A stretch of DNA of 64,000 nucleotides from Sporosarcina sp. FSL K6-1508 (GTDB lineage: Bacteria; Bacillota; Bacilli; Bacillales_A; Planococcaceae), in NCBI RefSeq assembly GCF_038007465.1, contig NZ_JBBOXF010000001.1, forward strand, positions 2,119,001 to 2,183,000, read 5' to 3'. The translations under genes and the position numbers were made by a program. This document shows, one piece after another, positions 27,314 through 35,979 of the stretch. The notes under the pieces were generated by a model. The model worked only from the letters and a program-made list of their open reading frames with translations, made no database searches and was not told where the DNA came from. Every line of letters begins with the position of its first letter. Positions within the stretch are counted from its first letter, which is position 1.

Positions 27314-28641
27314 TTACAAAACAAGTGCTGCAATAATTCCGAAAATAAATAATGGAATATTATAATGTAAAAAGGTTGGGACACATGTATCCCAGATATG
27401 ATGGTGTTTGCCATCCGCATTAAGTCCAGCTGTAGGACCCAGTGTGCTGTCCGATGCAGGGGAACCCGCGTCTCCCAGAGCACCTGCAGTTCCAATTAAG
27501 GCTGCCGTAGCCATCGGCGACAATCCTGCTGCAAGGCAAATTGGCACGTAAAGGGCTGCCAGAATCGGGACAGTTCCAAATGATGAGCCGATCCCCATTG
27601 TGATAATGAGTCCAACGGATAACATGACGATGGCCAAAAGAAGTGGAGATGTACCAATAATTCCTGTTGTTGCTTCAACCAATTCATTAACAGAACCTGT
27701 CTCTTTTAAAACTGTTGCATAGCCTGAAGCGATAAGCATTACAAAAGCAATCATTCCCATCATACCAATTCCTTCATTGACAACCCGGTCACCCTCAAAC
27801 AATTTAACCACTCGAGTACCAAACATGATAATGATTCCGGCAAGTGCTCCTAGTACAAGACTTTCCGTCCAAAGTTGAGTACCTAACGCTGCAATGATTG
27901 CAAGTACGGTCATCGTGTGTTGAATACTCCACTTTGTTGCGGATTGATTTTCTACTAGACTGTCTGCCATATCGATGTCTGGCATATTGAGTTTACTGGA
28001 CTCTTTGGCAACGTGGTCTTTGCGATAGGAAATAAAGATAGCAACGAAAAGCCCGACTACCATTCCAGCTCCGGGAAGAAGCATTGATAATGTCACGTCT
28101 GTTAAAGCAATAGCCATCCCGTTTTTTCCATTTCAGTTCGGATGATTCCTTGGAAAATTAGACCGAAACCAAGTGGAATCGTCATATACGGTGTTTTTAA
28201 TCCAAATGTCAATGCTGCTGCAACAGCCCGACGATCCAGTTTCATTTTATCGAACAGTCCAAGTAATGGAGGTATTAAAATAGGGATAAATGCAATATGA
28301 ACAGGAATTGCATTTTGCGATAACATTGCAATCCCTGCAATTGCTAATACAAGTAATGTTCGTTTGCCGCTGAAAACAGTCAGCATTTTATTGACCAAAA
28401 TTCCCGTAATCCCTGATATGCCAATCATAACAGCGAATGCCCCGAGTAAAATATAGCTTAATGCTGTATTTGCTTGGCCACCCATTCCTGAGACGAGGAC
28501 GTTAACAGTTTCGACAAAGCCCATGCCAGAGACAAGTCCAGCCGTAATTGCAGCAATTAATATAGCAAATAAAACATTAACGCGTAATAAACTGAGAACA
28601 ACCATTACAATTACACTTATTAATACAGCATTTCCCAACAT
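27314..28641 (-). pseudogene. YuiF/NhaC-type carrier of the hut operon, split by a frameshift
   Basis: Two overlapping frames encode the two parts of one carrier of about 440 residues: 28641-28102 (N-terminal, helices such as VLISVIVMVVLSLLRVN) and 28117-27314 (C-terminal, ALTDVTLSMLLPGAGMVVGLF onward). They join in a run of six A residues on the coding strand (28122-28127 in plus coordinates). One added A, or a -1 slip, restores IRTEMEKNGMAIALTDV. The family is the Na+/H+ antiporter-like IT superfamily; Bacillus YuiF-type members are annotated as histidine transporters. As third gene after hutP-hutH it probably imports histidine or urocanate if functional. Could be a true lesion, a sequencing error or slippage. 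Confidence 0.75.
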
Positions 28642-28731
28642 ATCATTGCACCCCATTTGAAGTTTTAGTGTTATGTCATGTCATTGCTTTAACTCTCTCC
28701 TTACCAAGACGGATTACTGGATCTATTTGAA

Positions 28732-30213
28732 TCACTCGTTTATTTTAAGCCATTCCGCAACTTGTTTTATATCGTTGGAGAAGATACGGTCTTGCGTAAT
28801 TGAAGGGACGACTTCACGCAGTAAATTTAACTTTTCACGTGTACGGGATGCCATATTTTCCACACCGCGATATTCAGCTGCTTGTAAGCTGCAAATACAT
28901 TCGATGGCTAGAACATTTCTAGTGTTTTGAATGATCATTGAAGCGTGACGGGACCCAATTGTTCCCATACTTACATGGTCTTCCTGATTTGCTGATGATG
29001 GAATCGAATCGACACTGGCGGGATGGGCAAGTGTTTTATTTTCCGAAACAAGAGATGCAGCTGCGTATTGCATGATCATTGCTCCGGACTGTAGGCCGGG
29101 CTCCGGGCTTAAAAATGGAGGTAAATCATTTAATTGAGGATTTACAAGCCGTTCAATCCTGCGTTCTGAAATATTTGCCAATTCCGCAATAGCAATTTTC
29201 AAAAAGTCCATTGCAAAGGCGATAGGTTGCCCATGGAAGTTACCGCCGGAAATCACTGTTTCTCCATCATCAAAAATTAATGGATTATCCGTGGCTGCAT
29301 TTGCTTCGATTTCCAACTTTTCTTTCACGTAATCAAGCACCTGCCAAGAAGCGCCGTGCACCTGTGGAATACAGCGCAAGGAATAGGCATCTTGCACCCT
29401 CTTTTCCCCTTGGCGCGTCGTAAGTTTACTATCCTGAAGAATAGCCCTCATTCTTTTAGCAATTTCTATTTGTTGAATGTAACCACGTGCTTCATGTATG
29501 GCCGGATGAAACGCATCAATAATGCCTTCAAGACCTTCCATTGTCATAGCAGATATCCACTCACTTTGATAGGCGATTTTTTCCGCTTCCAAGTAATTGA
29601 TAGCACCCATTGCAGTCATAGCCTGTGTTCCGTTTATTAAAGCGAGGCCTTCTTTTGCTTGTAATACGATAGGCTCGATACCTTCTCGATCCAGCACTAT
29701 TTTGCTTCCGCAAACGACACCATTATCAAATACTTCGCCTTCGCCAATTAAGACAAGCGCAAGATGTGATAACGGTGCTAAGTCACCAGAAGCTCCAAGT
29801 GAACCTTGTTGAGGAATGACAGGATGTACGCGCTTGTTCAATAGCTCAACGAGTTTTTCGACTAAAACGGGACGAACACCGGAAAATCCTTTAATTAACG
29901 CATTCAATCGTAATAACATCATCGCTCTTGAGACAATCTCAGGGAAGTTTTCTCCAACGCCGCAAGCGTGCGAACGAATTAGGTTGAGCTGTAAGCGAGC
30001 GACATCATCCTCAGCAATCGTAACATCGCTAAATTTACCAAACCCTGTGTTAATTCCATAAATGGTTTTCTTTTCTGCTACAATTTTTTCTACAGCGAGT
30101 CTACTTGCCAGTACTTTTTCCATGCTACTTGCTGCGACCTGGACTGTGTCACCTTCATAACAAACCTTTCTAATCTGTTCCAATGTTAATGAATTACCTG
30201 TAAGTTCTATCAT
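28732..30213 (-). CDS. hutH: Histidine ammonia-lyase
   Basis: 493 residues, full length. GSLGASGDLAPLSHL contains Ala141-Ser142-Gly143, which cyclise to the MIO electrophile. INTGFGKF supplies the active-site Tyr region (YGINTG), and other blocks are PQDRYSLR-like QDAYSLRCIPQVHGA and the late SANQEDHVSMG. It removes ammonia from histidine to give urocanate. The start has AGGAGG 8 bases upstream. It lies downstream of hutP, separated by a 270-bp leader with a HutP site and terminator. Confidence 0.96.
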   Translation of the reverse strand: MIELTGNSLTLEQIRKVCYEGDTVQVAASSMEKVLASRLAVEKIVAEKKTIYGINTGFGKFSDVTIAEDDVARLQLNLIRSHACGVGENFPEIVSRAMMLLRLNALIKGFSGVRPVLVEKLVELLNKRVHPVIPQQGSLGASGDLAPLSHLALVLIGEGEVFDNGVVCGSKIVLDREGIEPIVLQAKEGLALINGTQAMTAMGAINYLEAEKIAYQSEWISAMTMEGLEGIIDAFHPAIHEARGYIQQIEIAKRMRAILQDSKLTTRQGEKRVQDAYSLRCIPQVHGASWQVLDYVKEKLEIEANAATDNPLIFDDGETVISGGNFHGQPIAFAMDFLKIAIAELANISERRIERLVNPQLNDLPPFLSPEPGLQSGAMIMQYAAASLVSENKTLAHPASVDSIPSSANQEDHVSMGTIGSRHASMIIQNTRNVLAIECICSLQAAEYRGVENMASRTREKLNLLREVVPSITQDRIFSNDIKQVAEWLKINE

Positions 30214-30302
30214 GATGAAAACCTCCTGTGTATTTTTGTTTGGTGTTATAGCTTGAAAAAGTAAAACTTAATCAGTGAGAGCATATTGCCCGTTGGCGCC
30301 GG

Positions 30303-30357
30303 AGAAAACAGCAAAAGGAGGCGATGACGGCACATGGAAATGCCGTCATCGCCTCCT
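30303..30357 (-). terminator. Regulated terminator between hutP and hutH
   Basis: On the minus strand a perfect 17-bp stem (AGGAGGCGATGACGGCA with its complement, 8-base loop) is followed by TTTTGCTGTTTT. It stands before hutH, where HutP-dependent antitermination takes place in Bacillus. Confidence 0.85.
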
Positions 30358-30372
30358 GATAACTAGTCACTA
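30356..30372 (-). promoter_or_regulatory. HutP-binding triplets (NAG repeats)
   Basis: Read on the minus strand, TAG-tgac-TAG-ttat-CAG gives three NAG triplets separated by exactly 4 bases. The last overlaps the 5' foot of the terminator stem. This is the known HutP recognition pattern, so a histidine-loaded HutP would keep the terminator open. Confidence 0.75.
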
Positions 30373-30487
30373 TAGGCAATGACAAAAGTATTTTATTTTT
30401 ATTTTTACTTAGAAAACTAGAAAGTTTGCGGACTAAGGATAACCTGCCAAAGGTGATAGTCCAAAGCCAGACTTCAGCCCATTAGTT

Positions 30488-30949
30488 TTACATATGGTTA
30501 ATCCCTAATCCGAACGCTTCATGTTCCAACCCTTTTATCGGGGCACCAATTGTACCGTAGAAAGCGACAGCTAACCATTCACCCTCATTCTTATTCAGAT
30601 AGGGTTTGCCTTTTACAATCGCAAAACGAAGCCCGACAGTACGTTTTATATCTCCAATTGCAAATTGCCCCCTAGTTACACCTTCAAGTGCTTCTAAGAT
30701 TGTATGATATAAGGCATGGTTTTCGCGATAAAGACCTTCTGTAATGATATTTTCACGTTTGGCTGCTGTTTCGACTGCGGCAATTACTTTTTCCATATTC
30801 ATTGCACCCACCTTACCGGTACAATAGTCAACATCTTTAAGTTGTGATTGAAAATGTAACACTTCATTTTCGTCCAATGTAGCTAATAAGACTGCTAATT
30901 TACCAATAAGTATTTCTTGATTCATAACCGAAAACCTACTTTTTTTCAT
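30488..30949 (-). CDS. hutP: HutP, histidine-dependent antiterminator
   Basis: 153 residues. Strong match to B. subtilis HutP through KVIAAVETAAKR, YRENHALYHTILEALEGVTRGQ, TVGLRFAIVKGKPY and a closing YGTIGAPIKGLEHEAFGLGINHM, given in parts. The His residues of HALYH and the EH of GLEHE are those that hold histidine-Mg2+. It forms a hexamer that binds NAG triplets in the hut mRNA. The second Met (residue 9, 30925) also has a possible ribosome site and would give a size nearer to the Bacillus protein. Confidence 0.93.
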   Translation of the reverse strand: MKKSRFSVMNQEILIGKLAVLLATLDENEVLHFQSQLKDVDYCTGKVGAMNMEKVIAAVETAAKRENIITEGLYRENHALYHTILEALEGVTRGQFAIGDIKRTVGLRFAIVKGKPYLNKNEGEWLAVAFYGTIGAPIKGLEHEAFGLGINHM

Positions 30950-30978
30950 GAATACCTATCTACTAATACCTGTTATCT

Positions 30979-31008
30979 ATTGTAAGCGTTTTCCATTCAT
31001 AATGTCAA
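30979..31008 (-). promoter_or_regulatory. hutP promoter overlapped by a cre site
   Basis: On the minus strand TTGACA, 18 bp, TACAAT. The spacer and -10 contain the CcpA-type site at 30981-30994 (TGTAAGCGTTTTCC on plus, 13 of 14 matches to TGWAANCGNTNWCA in either direction). This predicts carbon catabolite repression of hutPH. Confidence 0.75.
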
Positions 31009-31108
31009 CAAAATTATTAGAAGGTTATCAAGAAACAGAATACTGTTGTGGGTAACCCATCTATAAATGAATAGTGAAAGCGATCTATATTCATATAAAA
31101 AATATAAA

Positions 31109-31122
31109 TGAATCCGCTTACA
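31109..31122 (+). promoter_or_regulatory. Second cre-like site, before the NhaC-type carrier
   Basis: TGAATCCGCTTACA matches TGWAANCGNTNWCA at 13 of 14 positions. It lies just upstream of the 31141 promoter. Confidence 0.55.
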
Positions 31123-31140
31123 ATAGACTTGGAAATTCTA

Positions 31141-31169
31141 TTGACTTTGATGCATCCTACACTTACTAT
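31141..31169 (+). promoter_or_regulatory. Promoter of the NhaC-type carrier
   Basis: TTGACT, 17 bp, TACTAT, followed within a few bases by the TTARCGAC direct repeat. Confidence 0.65.
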
Positions 31170-31174
31170 ATCTA

Positions 31175-31193
31175 TTAACGACTATTAAGCGAC
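31175..31193 (+). promoter_or_regulatory. TTARCGAC direct-repeat operator, copy 1
   Basis: TTAACGACTATTAAGCGAC: two half-sites of the form TWARCGAC with an 11-bp period, placed over the expected transcription start. The same arrangement recurs at 34091-34109. Confidence 0.6.
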
Positions 31194-31235
31194 ATTTAGT
31201 AATTTTAAGAAAACTTAAATCTGGGGGGATTACAT

Positions 31236-32690
31236 ATGGAACAGCAGCAGGAAAAAAAGATTGGCTTTTGGATGGCTTTGCTTCCGTTAGTCGTCATGAT
31301 TATTGTCATGATCTATACAGTTGTTAAATTAAAGCAAGGGCCACATATACCATTGATAATCGGAACGTCAACAGCGGCTATAGTCGCTTGGAAAGCGGGA
31401 TTCACATGGAAAGAAATTGAGGAAATGATGTATAAGGGGATTCGTTTGGCACTTCCAGCAGTCGTTATTATTATATTGGTCGGACTGACAATCGGAGCAT
31501 GGATGGGTGGCGGAATTGTCGCAACAATGATTTACTATGGTTTGCAAATCATCACGCCTGCGTGGTTTCTCGTTACAATTTGTATCATATGTTCAATTGT
31601 GGCGTTAGCAATTGGCAGCTCATGGTCGACGATGGGAACGATTGGCGTAGCTGGGATGGGCATCGGTTTGAGTATGGGGATTCCTGCAGGAATGATTGCG
31701 GGCGCGATTATTTCTGGGGCTTATTTTGGAGATAAAATGTCACCTTTATCAGACACGACGAATTTGGCGGCTGGGTTGACGGGGACGGATTTATTCGATC
31801 ATATTAAGCATATGTTTTATACAACGATTCCCGGATTGGTTATAGCACTTGGAGTTTATGCGTTTTTAGGGAAACGCTTTGCAGCAAATAATATTGAAGT
31901 GGCTGAAATTGCACAGACAACAAAAGTGTTACAGGAAAGTTTTCTTATTTCACCATGGCTTTTGATTGTGCCACTGGCTGTGATTGTGCTGGTTGCTTTG
32001 AAGGTACCGGCAATACCCGCACTAGTTGTTGGTATTGTCCTAGGATTTCTTTCACAGATCCTTATACAAGGTGGCTCTCTCGTTGGGGGGATAGAAGCAT
32101 TACAGAGTGGATTTACAATTGCCACAGGAAATGTAATGGTAGATGAATTATTTAACCGAGGCGGATTGGATTCGATGATGTATACCGTTTCCATGACAAT
32201 TGTTGCCATGACATTCGGTGGCATATTGGAGTTTTCAGGGATGTTGCAGGCATTGATGAATCAATTGCTTAAAGTTGTGAAGTCTTCTGCATCACTTATT
32301 GTTTCGACGATTGGAGCTTGTTTTATAACAAATGCATCATGTTCAGAGCAATATATCTCAATCGTCGTCCCATCGCGGATGTTCAGTAAAGCATATCAAA
32401 ACATGGGGCTGCATTCAAAAAATTTATCGCGTGCCCTTGAGGATGGCGGAACATTGACCTCTGTTTTCATCCCATGGAATACATGCGGTGTATTCATATT
32501 TGGGACATTGGGTGTTAGTGTCGTACAATACGGTCCATATGCAATACTGAATTTGGTTATACCATTCATTTCGATACTTTATGCAATAACAGGCTTTACG
32601 ATTGTGAAGCTGACTGAGCAAGAAAAGGCAAAGATAGCGGAAGAAGAATTGGTAGAAGAAAAAATGAATGAAGAAGTAAATCTAGCTTGA
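31236..32690 (+). CDS. NhaC-family Na+/H+ antiporter-like carrier
   Basis: 484 residues with about twelve membrane helices. NhaC-type blocks: ALPAVVIIILVGLTIGAWMGGG, GSSWSTMGTIGVAGMGIG, GDKMSPLSDTTNLAAG, NASCSEQYISIVVPSRMF and PWNTCGVFIFGTLGV, in parts. The family includes Na+/H+ and malate/lactate antiporters and amino-acid-linked carriers. SD GGGGGG is upstream of the ATG. Expression probably depends on the regulator at 32824-34074 through the shared operator and on CcpA through the cre site. That suggests it carries the substrate of the racemase module rather than serving pH balance. Confidence 0.8.
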   Translation: MEQQQEKKIGFWMALLPLVVMIIVMIYTVVKLKQGPHIPLIIGTSTAAIVAWKAGFTWKEIEEMMYKGIRLALPAVVIIILVGLTIGAWMGGGIVATMIYYGLQIITPAWFLVTICIICSIVALAIGSSWSTMGTIGVAGMGIGLSMGIPAGMIAGAIISGAYFGDKMSPLSDTTNLAAGLTGTDLFDHIKHMFYTTIPGLVIALGVYAFLGKRFAANNIEVAEIAQTTKVLQESFLISPWLLIVPLAVIVLVALKVPAIPALVVGIVLGFLSQILIQGGSLVGGIEALQSGFTIATGNVMVDELFNRGGLDSMMYTVSMTIVAMTFGGILEFSGMLQALMNQLLKVVKSSASLIVSTIGACFITNASCSEQYISIVVPSRMFSKAYQNMGLHSKNLSRALEDGGTLTSVFIPWNTCGVFIFGTLGVSVVQYGPYAILNLVIPFISILYAITGFTIVKLTEQEKAKIAEEELVEEKMNEEVNLA

Positions 32691-32694
32691 TGGC

Positions 32695-32736
32695 AAAATG
32701 GAAAGTTCACATCAGTATCGTGAACTTTCCATTTTT
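32695..32736. terminator. Terminator after the NhaC-type carrier
   Basis: AATGGAAAGTTCAC pairs perfectly with GTGAACTTTCCATT and is followed by a T run. Confidence 0.85.
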
Positions 32737-32765
32737 AAAAAGGTAAGTATCAGTATTTCAACCGG

Positions 32766-32815
32766 AGTAGTGTCTAGCTTCAGCGCTCTTCGAATCTACC
32801 AAGGCGTTTGCGCTT
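32766..32815 (+). repeat. GTGTCTAGCTCCAGCGC intergenic repeat
   Basis: TAGTGTCTAGCTTCAGCGC is followed by a variable arm ending GCGTTTGCGCTTTT. It matches 53868-53890 closely and 12856-12890 more weakly. Confidence 0.6.
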
Positions 32816-32823
32816 TTCATATA

Positions 32824-34074
32824 TTAATAATATGCGGGAAAGGTAAACTCATATAATGCGCGCGGCCTGCCTTGGCGGTAAGTCATTTCTTCCCCGATAA
32901 TTTTTGCATATTCAAATTCGACAAGCTTTTTTAACGTTCGTTCTGCTGTCCTGCGTGAGACAACTAAGTAGATCGCTAAATCATTTGCGGAAAATTGCTT
33001 TGTTTGGCGTGTCTGACTGTATTGTATCAATTTCGAAATATTAGCAGGGCTGAGTTTTGTTTTTTCGGCCATTTGGACAAGGACGGGCTCAGTGGTTTTC
33101 ATCTCGACGGTTACGTCAGATTGTGGAAATGGACCATGCAATTTTTTGTTTGAATCTAGTACATAAAAACAATGCCCATCAATTTTCTGTATGAAATTGA
33201 GTGCGAAATCAGCATTAACGGTTGCATCTATAATAGATTCACCACAACCGAATGCCATTTTGGCTGTGGCATCAAGTTTCTGAAACACAGATAGGAAATC
33301 CTTGTTTTTTAAAGCGGATTCGATATTTCCCATAGATGTGTATAATGTGTAATTCCCGCTCTGTACACTCCAGCGTGCTTGCATAATTGTCGCTATTTTA
33401 GCGATGGATGCTTCAATATCTCGTTGTTGGGAAGTTGTTTTCACAATTCCGACCGCAATTTGAGCAGAGTTACTTTTTTGTAATAACACTTGCTGTTTTG
33501 CCTGGTCAATACTACGAAGAATTGTACTCTCAGGGTCAATCATTTTTCGCGCTTGAATGTTTTGGTGCTGTAGCTGTTCAAAAACGGCATGGACACTTGT
33601 AATCGCCATATCTGTTTTGCCTTGTAAAGAAAGCGTTTTATGAAAGGATGTTATGTTAGTTATTTGTTCATCATCTTGCAGTAAATGAACGAAAGGTAAT
33701 TTGATGCTTTGTCCTAAATCATTTAATACATGGTCAATATAGGCTTGTTCACGCACATCGATGGATACACGACTCAAGTCCTGCTGGTTCTGTACAGATA
33801 GTTGGAGCAATGTGATGGCCACAGCGGTTTCGTCTTGTTGGAGGTAAACGACTGGGATGGAGAGGTTATCAAGCAGCTTCTTCGAATAAAAAAACGGAAG
33901 TGAACCTGAAAATAGAATGGCATCACATGGTTTGAGCGACTGCAATAACAAAGGCGCTTCACTGGGTTCATCATAGTGATACCAATTGAGTTCAATATCT
34001 TTTCGAGCGCCGGCCAGTTGTTCTGTATGTTGGCAAAAATCAGATGAGCCGATAACTGCAATTTTAATCTTCAC
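32824..34074 (-). CDS. Transcriptional regulator of a poorly described type
   Basis: 416 residues. An N-terminal alpha/beta part (KIAVIGSSDFCQHTEQL, CDAILFSGSLPFFYSKKL, IPVVYLQQDETAVAITLL) resembles the sensor of PrpR-like or periplasmic-binding-like regulators. The middle (about 200-330) may be a degenerate nucleotidyl-cyclase/GGDEF-like fold (GIVKTTSQQRDIEASIAKIATI, FGCGESIIDA). The last 80 residues are a winged helix (FSANDLAIYLVVSRRTAERTLKKLVEFEYAKI). The GTG start has GGAGG upstream. Divergent from the racemase gene, with the TTARCGAC operator between them. I do not recognise a named family; function as the module's regulator is inferred from position. Confidence 0.65.
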   Translation of the reverse strand: MKIKIAVIGSSDFCQHTEQLAGARKDIELNWYHYDEPSEAPLLLQSLKPCDAILFSGSLPFFYSKKLLDNLSIPVVYLQQDETAVAITLLQLSVQNQQDLSRVSIDVREQAYIDHVLNDLGQSIKLPFVHLLQDDEQITNITSFHKTLSLQGKTDMAITSVHAVFEQLQHQNIQARKMIDPESTILRSIDQAKQQVLLQKSNSAQIAVGIVKTTSQQRDIEASIAKIATIMQARWSVQSGNYTLYTSMGNIESALKNKDFLSVFQKLDATAKMAFGCGESIIDATVNADFALNFIQKIDGHCFYVLDSNKKLHGPFPQSDVTVEMKTTEPVLVQMAEKTKLSPANISKLIQYSQTRQTKQFSANDLAIYLVVSRRTAERTLKKLVEFEYAKIIGEEMTYRQGRPRALYEFTFPAYY

Positions 34075-34090
34075 AATAAACCTCCAATTA

Positions 34091-34109
34091 TTAGCGACTA
34101 TTTAACGAC
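34091..34109 (+). promoter_or_regulatory. TTARCGAC direct-repeat operator, copy 2
   Basis: TTAGCGACTATTTAACGAC equals the site at 31175-31193 at 16 of 19 positions. It lies in the 83-bp gap between the divergent regulator and racemase genes, 5 bp before a TACAAT (34115-34120). Confidence 0.6.
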
Positions 34110-34157
34110 AATGATACAATGAATAAAAGAATTTGCCAATAGAAAGGATTTTGACTT

Positions 34158-35270
34158 GTGAAAATTATTGAAATAGAAATTTACGCGATTCACTTGCCAC
34201 TTTATGAACCCTTTGTTATCAGCTACGCTACTTATGATTACATGCCTTCAATCATTGTGAAGATTACAACGGACACGGGCGTCATCGGCTACGGAGAAGG
34301 GGTTGCAGATGAACATGTAACAGGAGAAAGTTGGGAAAGTACTTTTGCAATCTTGAAAAATACAATTGCTCCAAAGCTGATAGGTGAAAATCCGGTGAAT
34401 ATAGAACGCATCCATGAATTGATGGATTCTGAAATTTACGGTGTGCCAACAGCCAAAGCTGCAATCGATATTGCATGTTATGATGCAGCAGGAAAAGCCT
34501 TGGGCGTCCCTGTGTATGATCTTCTTGGAGGAAGATATCATGAGAAGTTTCCGATTACGCATGTGTTAAGCATCGCCTCTCCTGAAGCAATGGCGAAAGA
34601 AGCCGAAGAGCGTGTAGCTGCTGGATATCGTTCGATGAAAATGAAAGTTGGCACAAAAGTTGCAGATGATGTATTGCGAATCCAGGCAGTACGAGAGCGT
34701 GTAGGTGACGAAATTGCGATACGTGTCGATGTGAACCAAGGTTGGGAAACGAGCGCCAATACACTGCAGGGACTTCAAAAGCTTGAACACTGTTCGCTTG
34801 ATTGGTTAGAACAGCCTGTACGCGCTGACGATATCGATGGCATGGTGGAAGTGAAATCTAAATCAACTGTTCCGATGATGATAGATGAGGGGTTGCGGGG
34901 CATGCGAGATATGAGGGAAATCATTGCAAAGCGTGCTGCTGACAAAGTGAATATCAAGTTGATGAAATGCGGCGGTATTTATCCCGCTACAAAGCTTGCC
35001 CATATGGCAGAAATGGCGGGTATCGAGTGTCAGATTGGTTCGATGGTTGAATCCTCAATCGGATCAGCTGCCGGCTTCCATACTGCTTTTTCGAAAAAGA
35101 TTATCACGAGTGTCGAATTAACTGGACCGCTTAAATTCAGTAAGGATGTTGGAGATTTACACTATGATGTACCTTTTATTTACTTGAATGGTAAGCCTGG
35201 ATTAGGGATTGAAGTGGATGAACAAGTGCTGAAAGAACTTACTGTATTCTCTGAGAAGGTCATCGGATGA
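34158..35270 (+). CDS. N-succinylamino acid (Arg/Lys) racemase-like enolase-superfamily enzyme
   Basis: 370 residues of the MR/MLE type. Metal ligands are Asp191 (RVDVNQGW), Glu218 (WLEQPV) and Asp243 (MIDEGL). The acid/base lysines are K161/K163 (MKMKVG) and K267 or K270 (NIKLMKCGG). The sequence reads very like the characterised N-succinyl-Arg/Lys racemase of Bacillus cereus, from VISYATYDYMPSIIVK to GIECQIGSMVESS. It would interconvert D and L N-succinylamino acids. The downstream GNAT gene overlaps it, as in the Geobacillus D-to-L amino acid pathway. GTG start with AAAGGA upstream. Exact substrate is inferred from memory of the homologue. Confidence 0.8.
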   Translation: MKIIEIEIYAIHLPLYEPFVISYATYDYMPSIIVKITTDTGVIGYGEGVADEHVTGESWESTFAILKNTIAPKLIGENPVNIERIHELMDSEIYGVPTAKAAIDIACYDAAGKALGVPVYDLLGGRYHEKFPITHVLSIASPEAMAKEAEERVAAGYRSMKMKVGTKVADDVLRIQAVRERVGDEIAIRVDVNQGWETSANTLQGLQKLEHCSLDWLEQPVRADDIDGMVEVKSKSTVPMMIDEGLRGMRDMREIIAKRAADKVNIKLMKCGGIYPATKLAHMAEMAGIECQIGSMVESSIGSAAGFHTAFSKKIITSVELTGPLKFSKDVGDLHYDVPFIYLNGKPGLGIEVDEQVLKELTVFSEKVIG

Positions 35271-35950
35271 AACAACAGTATTTCCTGAAAAATGGATCTG
35301 AAATTATTATCGAGCAGTTAACAGCGAATCAGCTAGAGGATATCCTAATTCTTCAGCAAAAAGTGATTGAATCATTATCGACTAATTCTTTTTTACAACC
35401 ATTGACGGAGCAGGAGTTTAACTATATTTTAAGCGGCAAAGGGCTAATGGTGGGTGCATTTTATAAAGAACAACTGATTGCATTCCGGGCATTGCTTGAG
35501 CCTGAAGTGGATGAGGAGCATCTGGGTAAAGATGCAGGCTTGCCTGAGGGTGAATGGCCGCTTGTATTATATTCGGAAATCTCGAATGTGGATCCGGACT
35601 TCCAAGGGAATGGTCTACAAGTGTTATTGGGGAAACTTCTATTGAAGGAAGTAGACCAACAACGTTTCCGCTACATTTGTACAACCGTTGCTCCGTTTAA
35701 CATTGCAAGTTTAAAAGACAAATTTGCACACGGTATGCAAATGGTAGCTTTAAAAGTGAAATACGGCGACTTACTTAGATATGTAATGATGAAAGACTTA
35801 ACAAGCCCCTTAAAAGAATATGATGCCTTGGAATGTCACTATGTTTTGATGGGAAATACTGAAGAACAACAGCGCTATTTTAAAGATGGCTGGATCGGTA
35901 TTGGAATTGACAAGACAGCTGACCAGTGGGTAGTCCGCTTTGAGCGATAA
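35267..35950 (+). CDS. GNAT-family N-acyltransferase, candidate amino acid N-succinyltransferase
   Basis: 227 residues. The acetyl-CoA-type core is seen in LYSEISNVDPDFQGNGLQVLLGKLLLKEV (a diverged QGxGL pyrophosphate loop) with the supporting strand YICTTVAPFNIASLKDKFAHGM. The start ATGA overlaps the racemase stop, so the two proteins are co-made. In known pathways a GNAT enzyme succinylates a D-amino acid, the racemase inverts it and a desuccinylase frees the L form. The desuccinylase is not present here. Function therefore rests on context. Confidence 0.7.
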   Translation: MKQQYFLKNGSEIIIEQLTANQLEDILILQQKVIESLSTNSFLQPLTEQEFNYILSGKGLMVGAFYKEQLIAFRALLEPEVDEEHLGKDAGLPEGEWPLVLYSEISNVDPDFQGNGLQVLLGKLLLKEVDQQRFRYICTTVAPFNIASLKDKFAHGMQMVALKVKYGDLLRYVMMKDLTSPLKEYDALECHYVLMGNTEEQQRYFKDGWIGIGIDKTADQWVVRFER

Positions 35951-35979
35951 TATGAATAGAGTAAAAGCATCCGGCAAAG

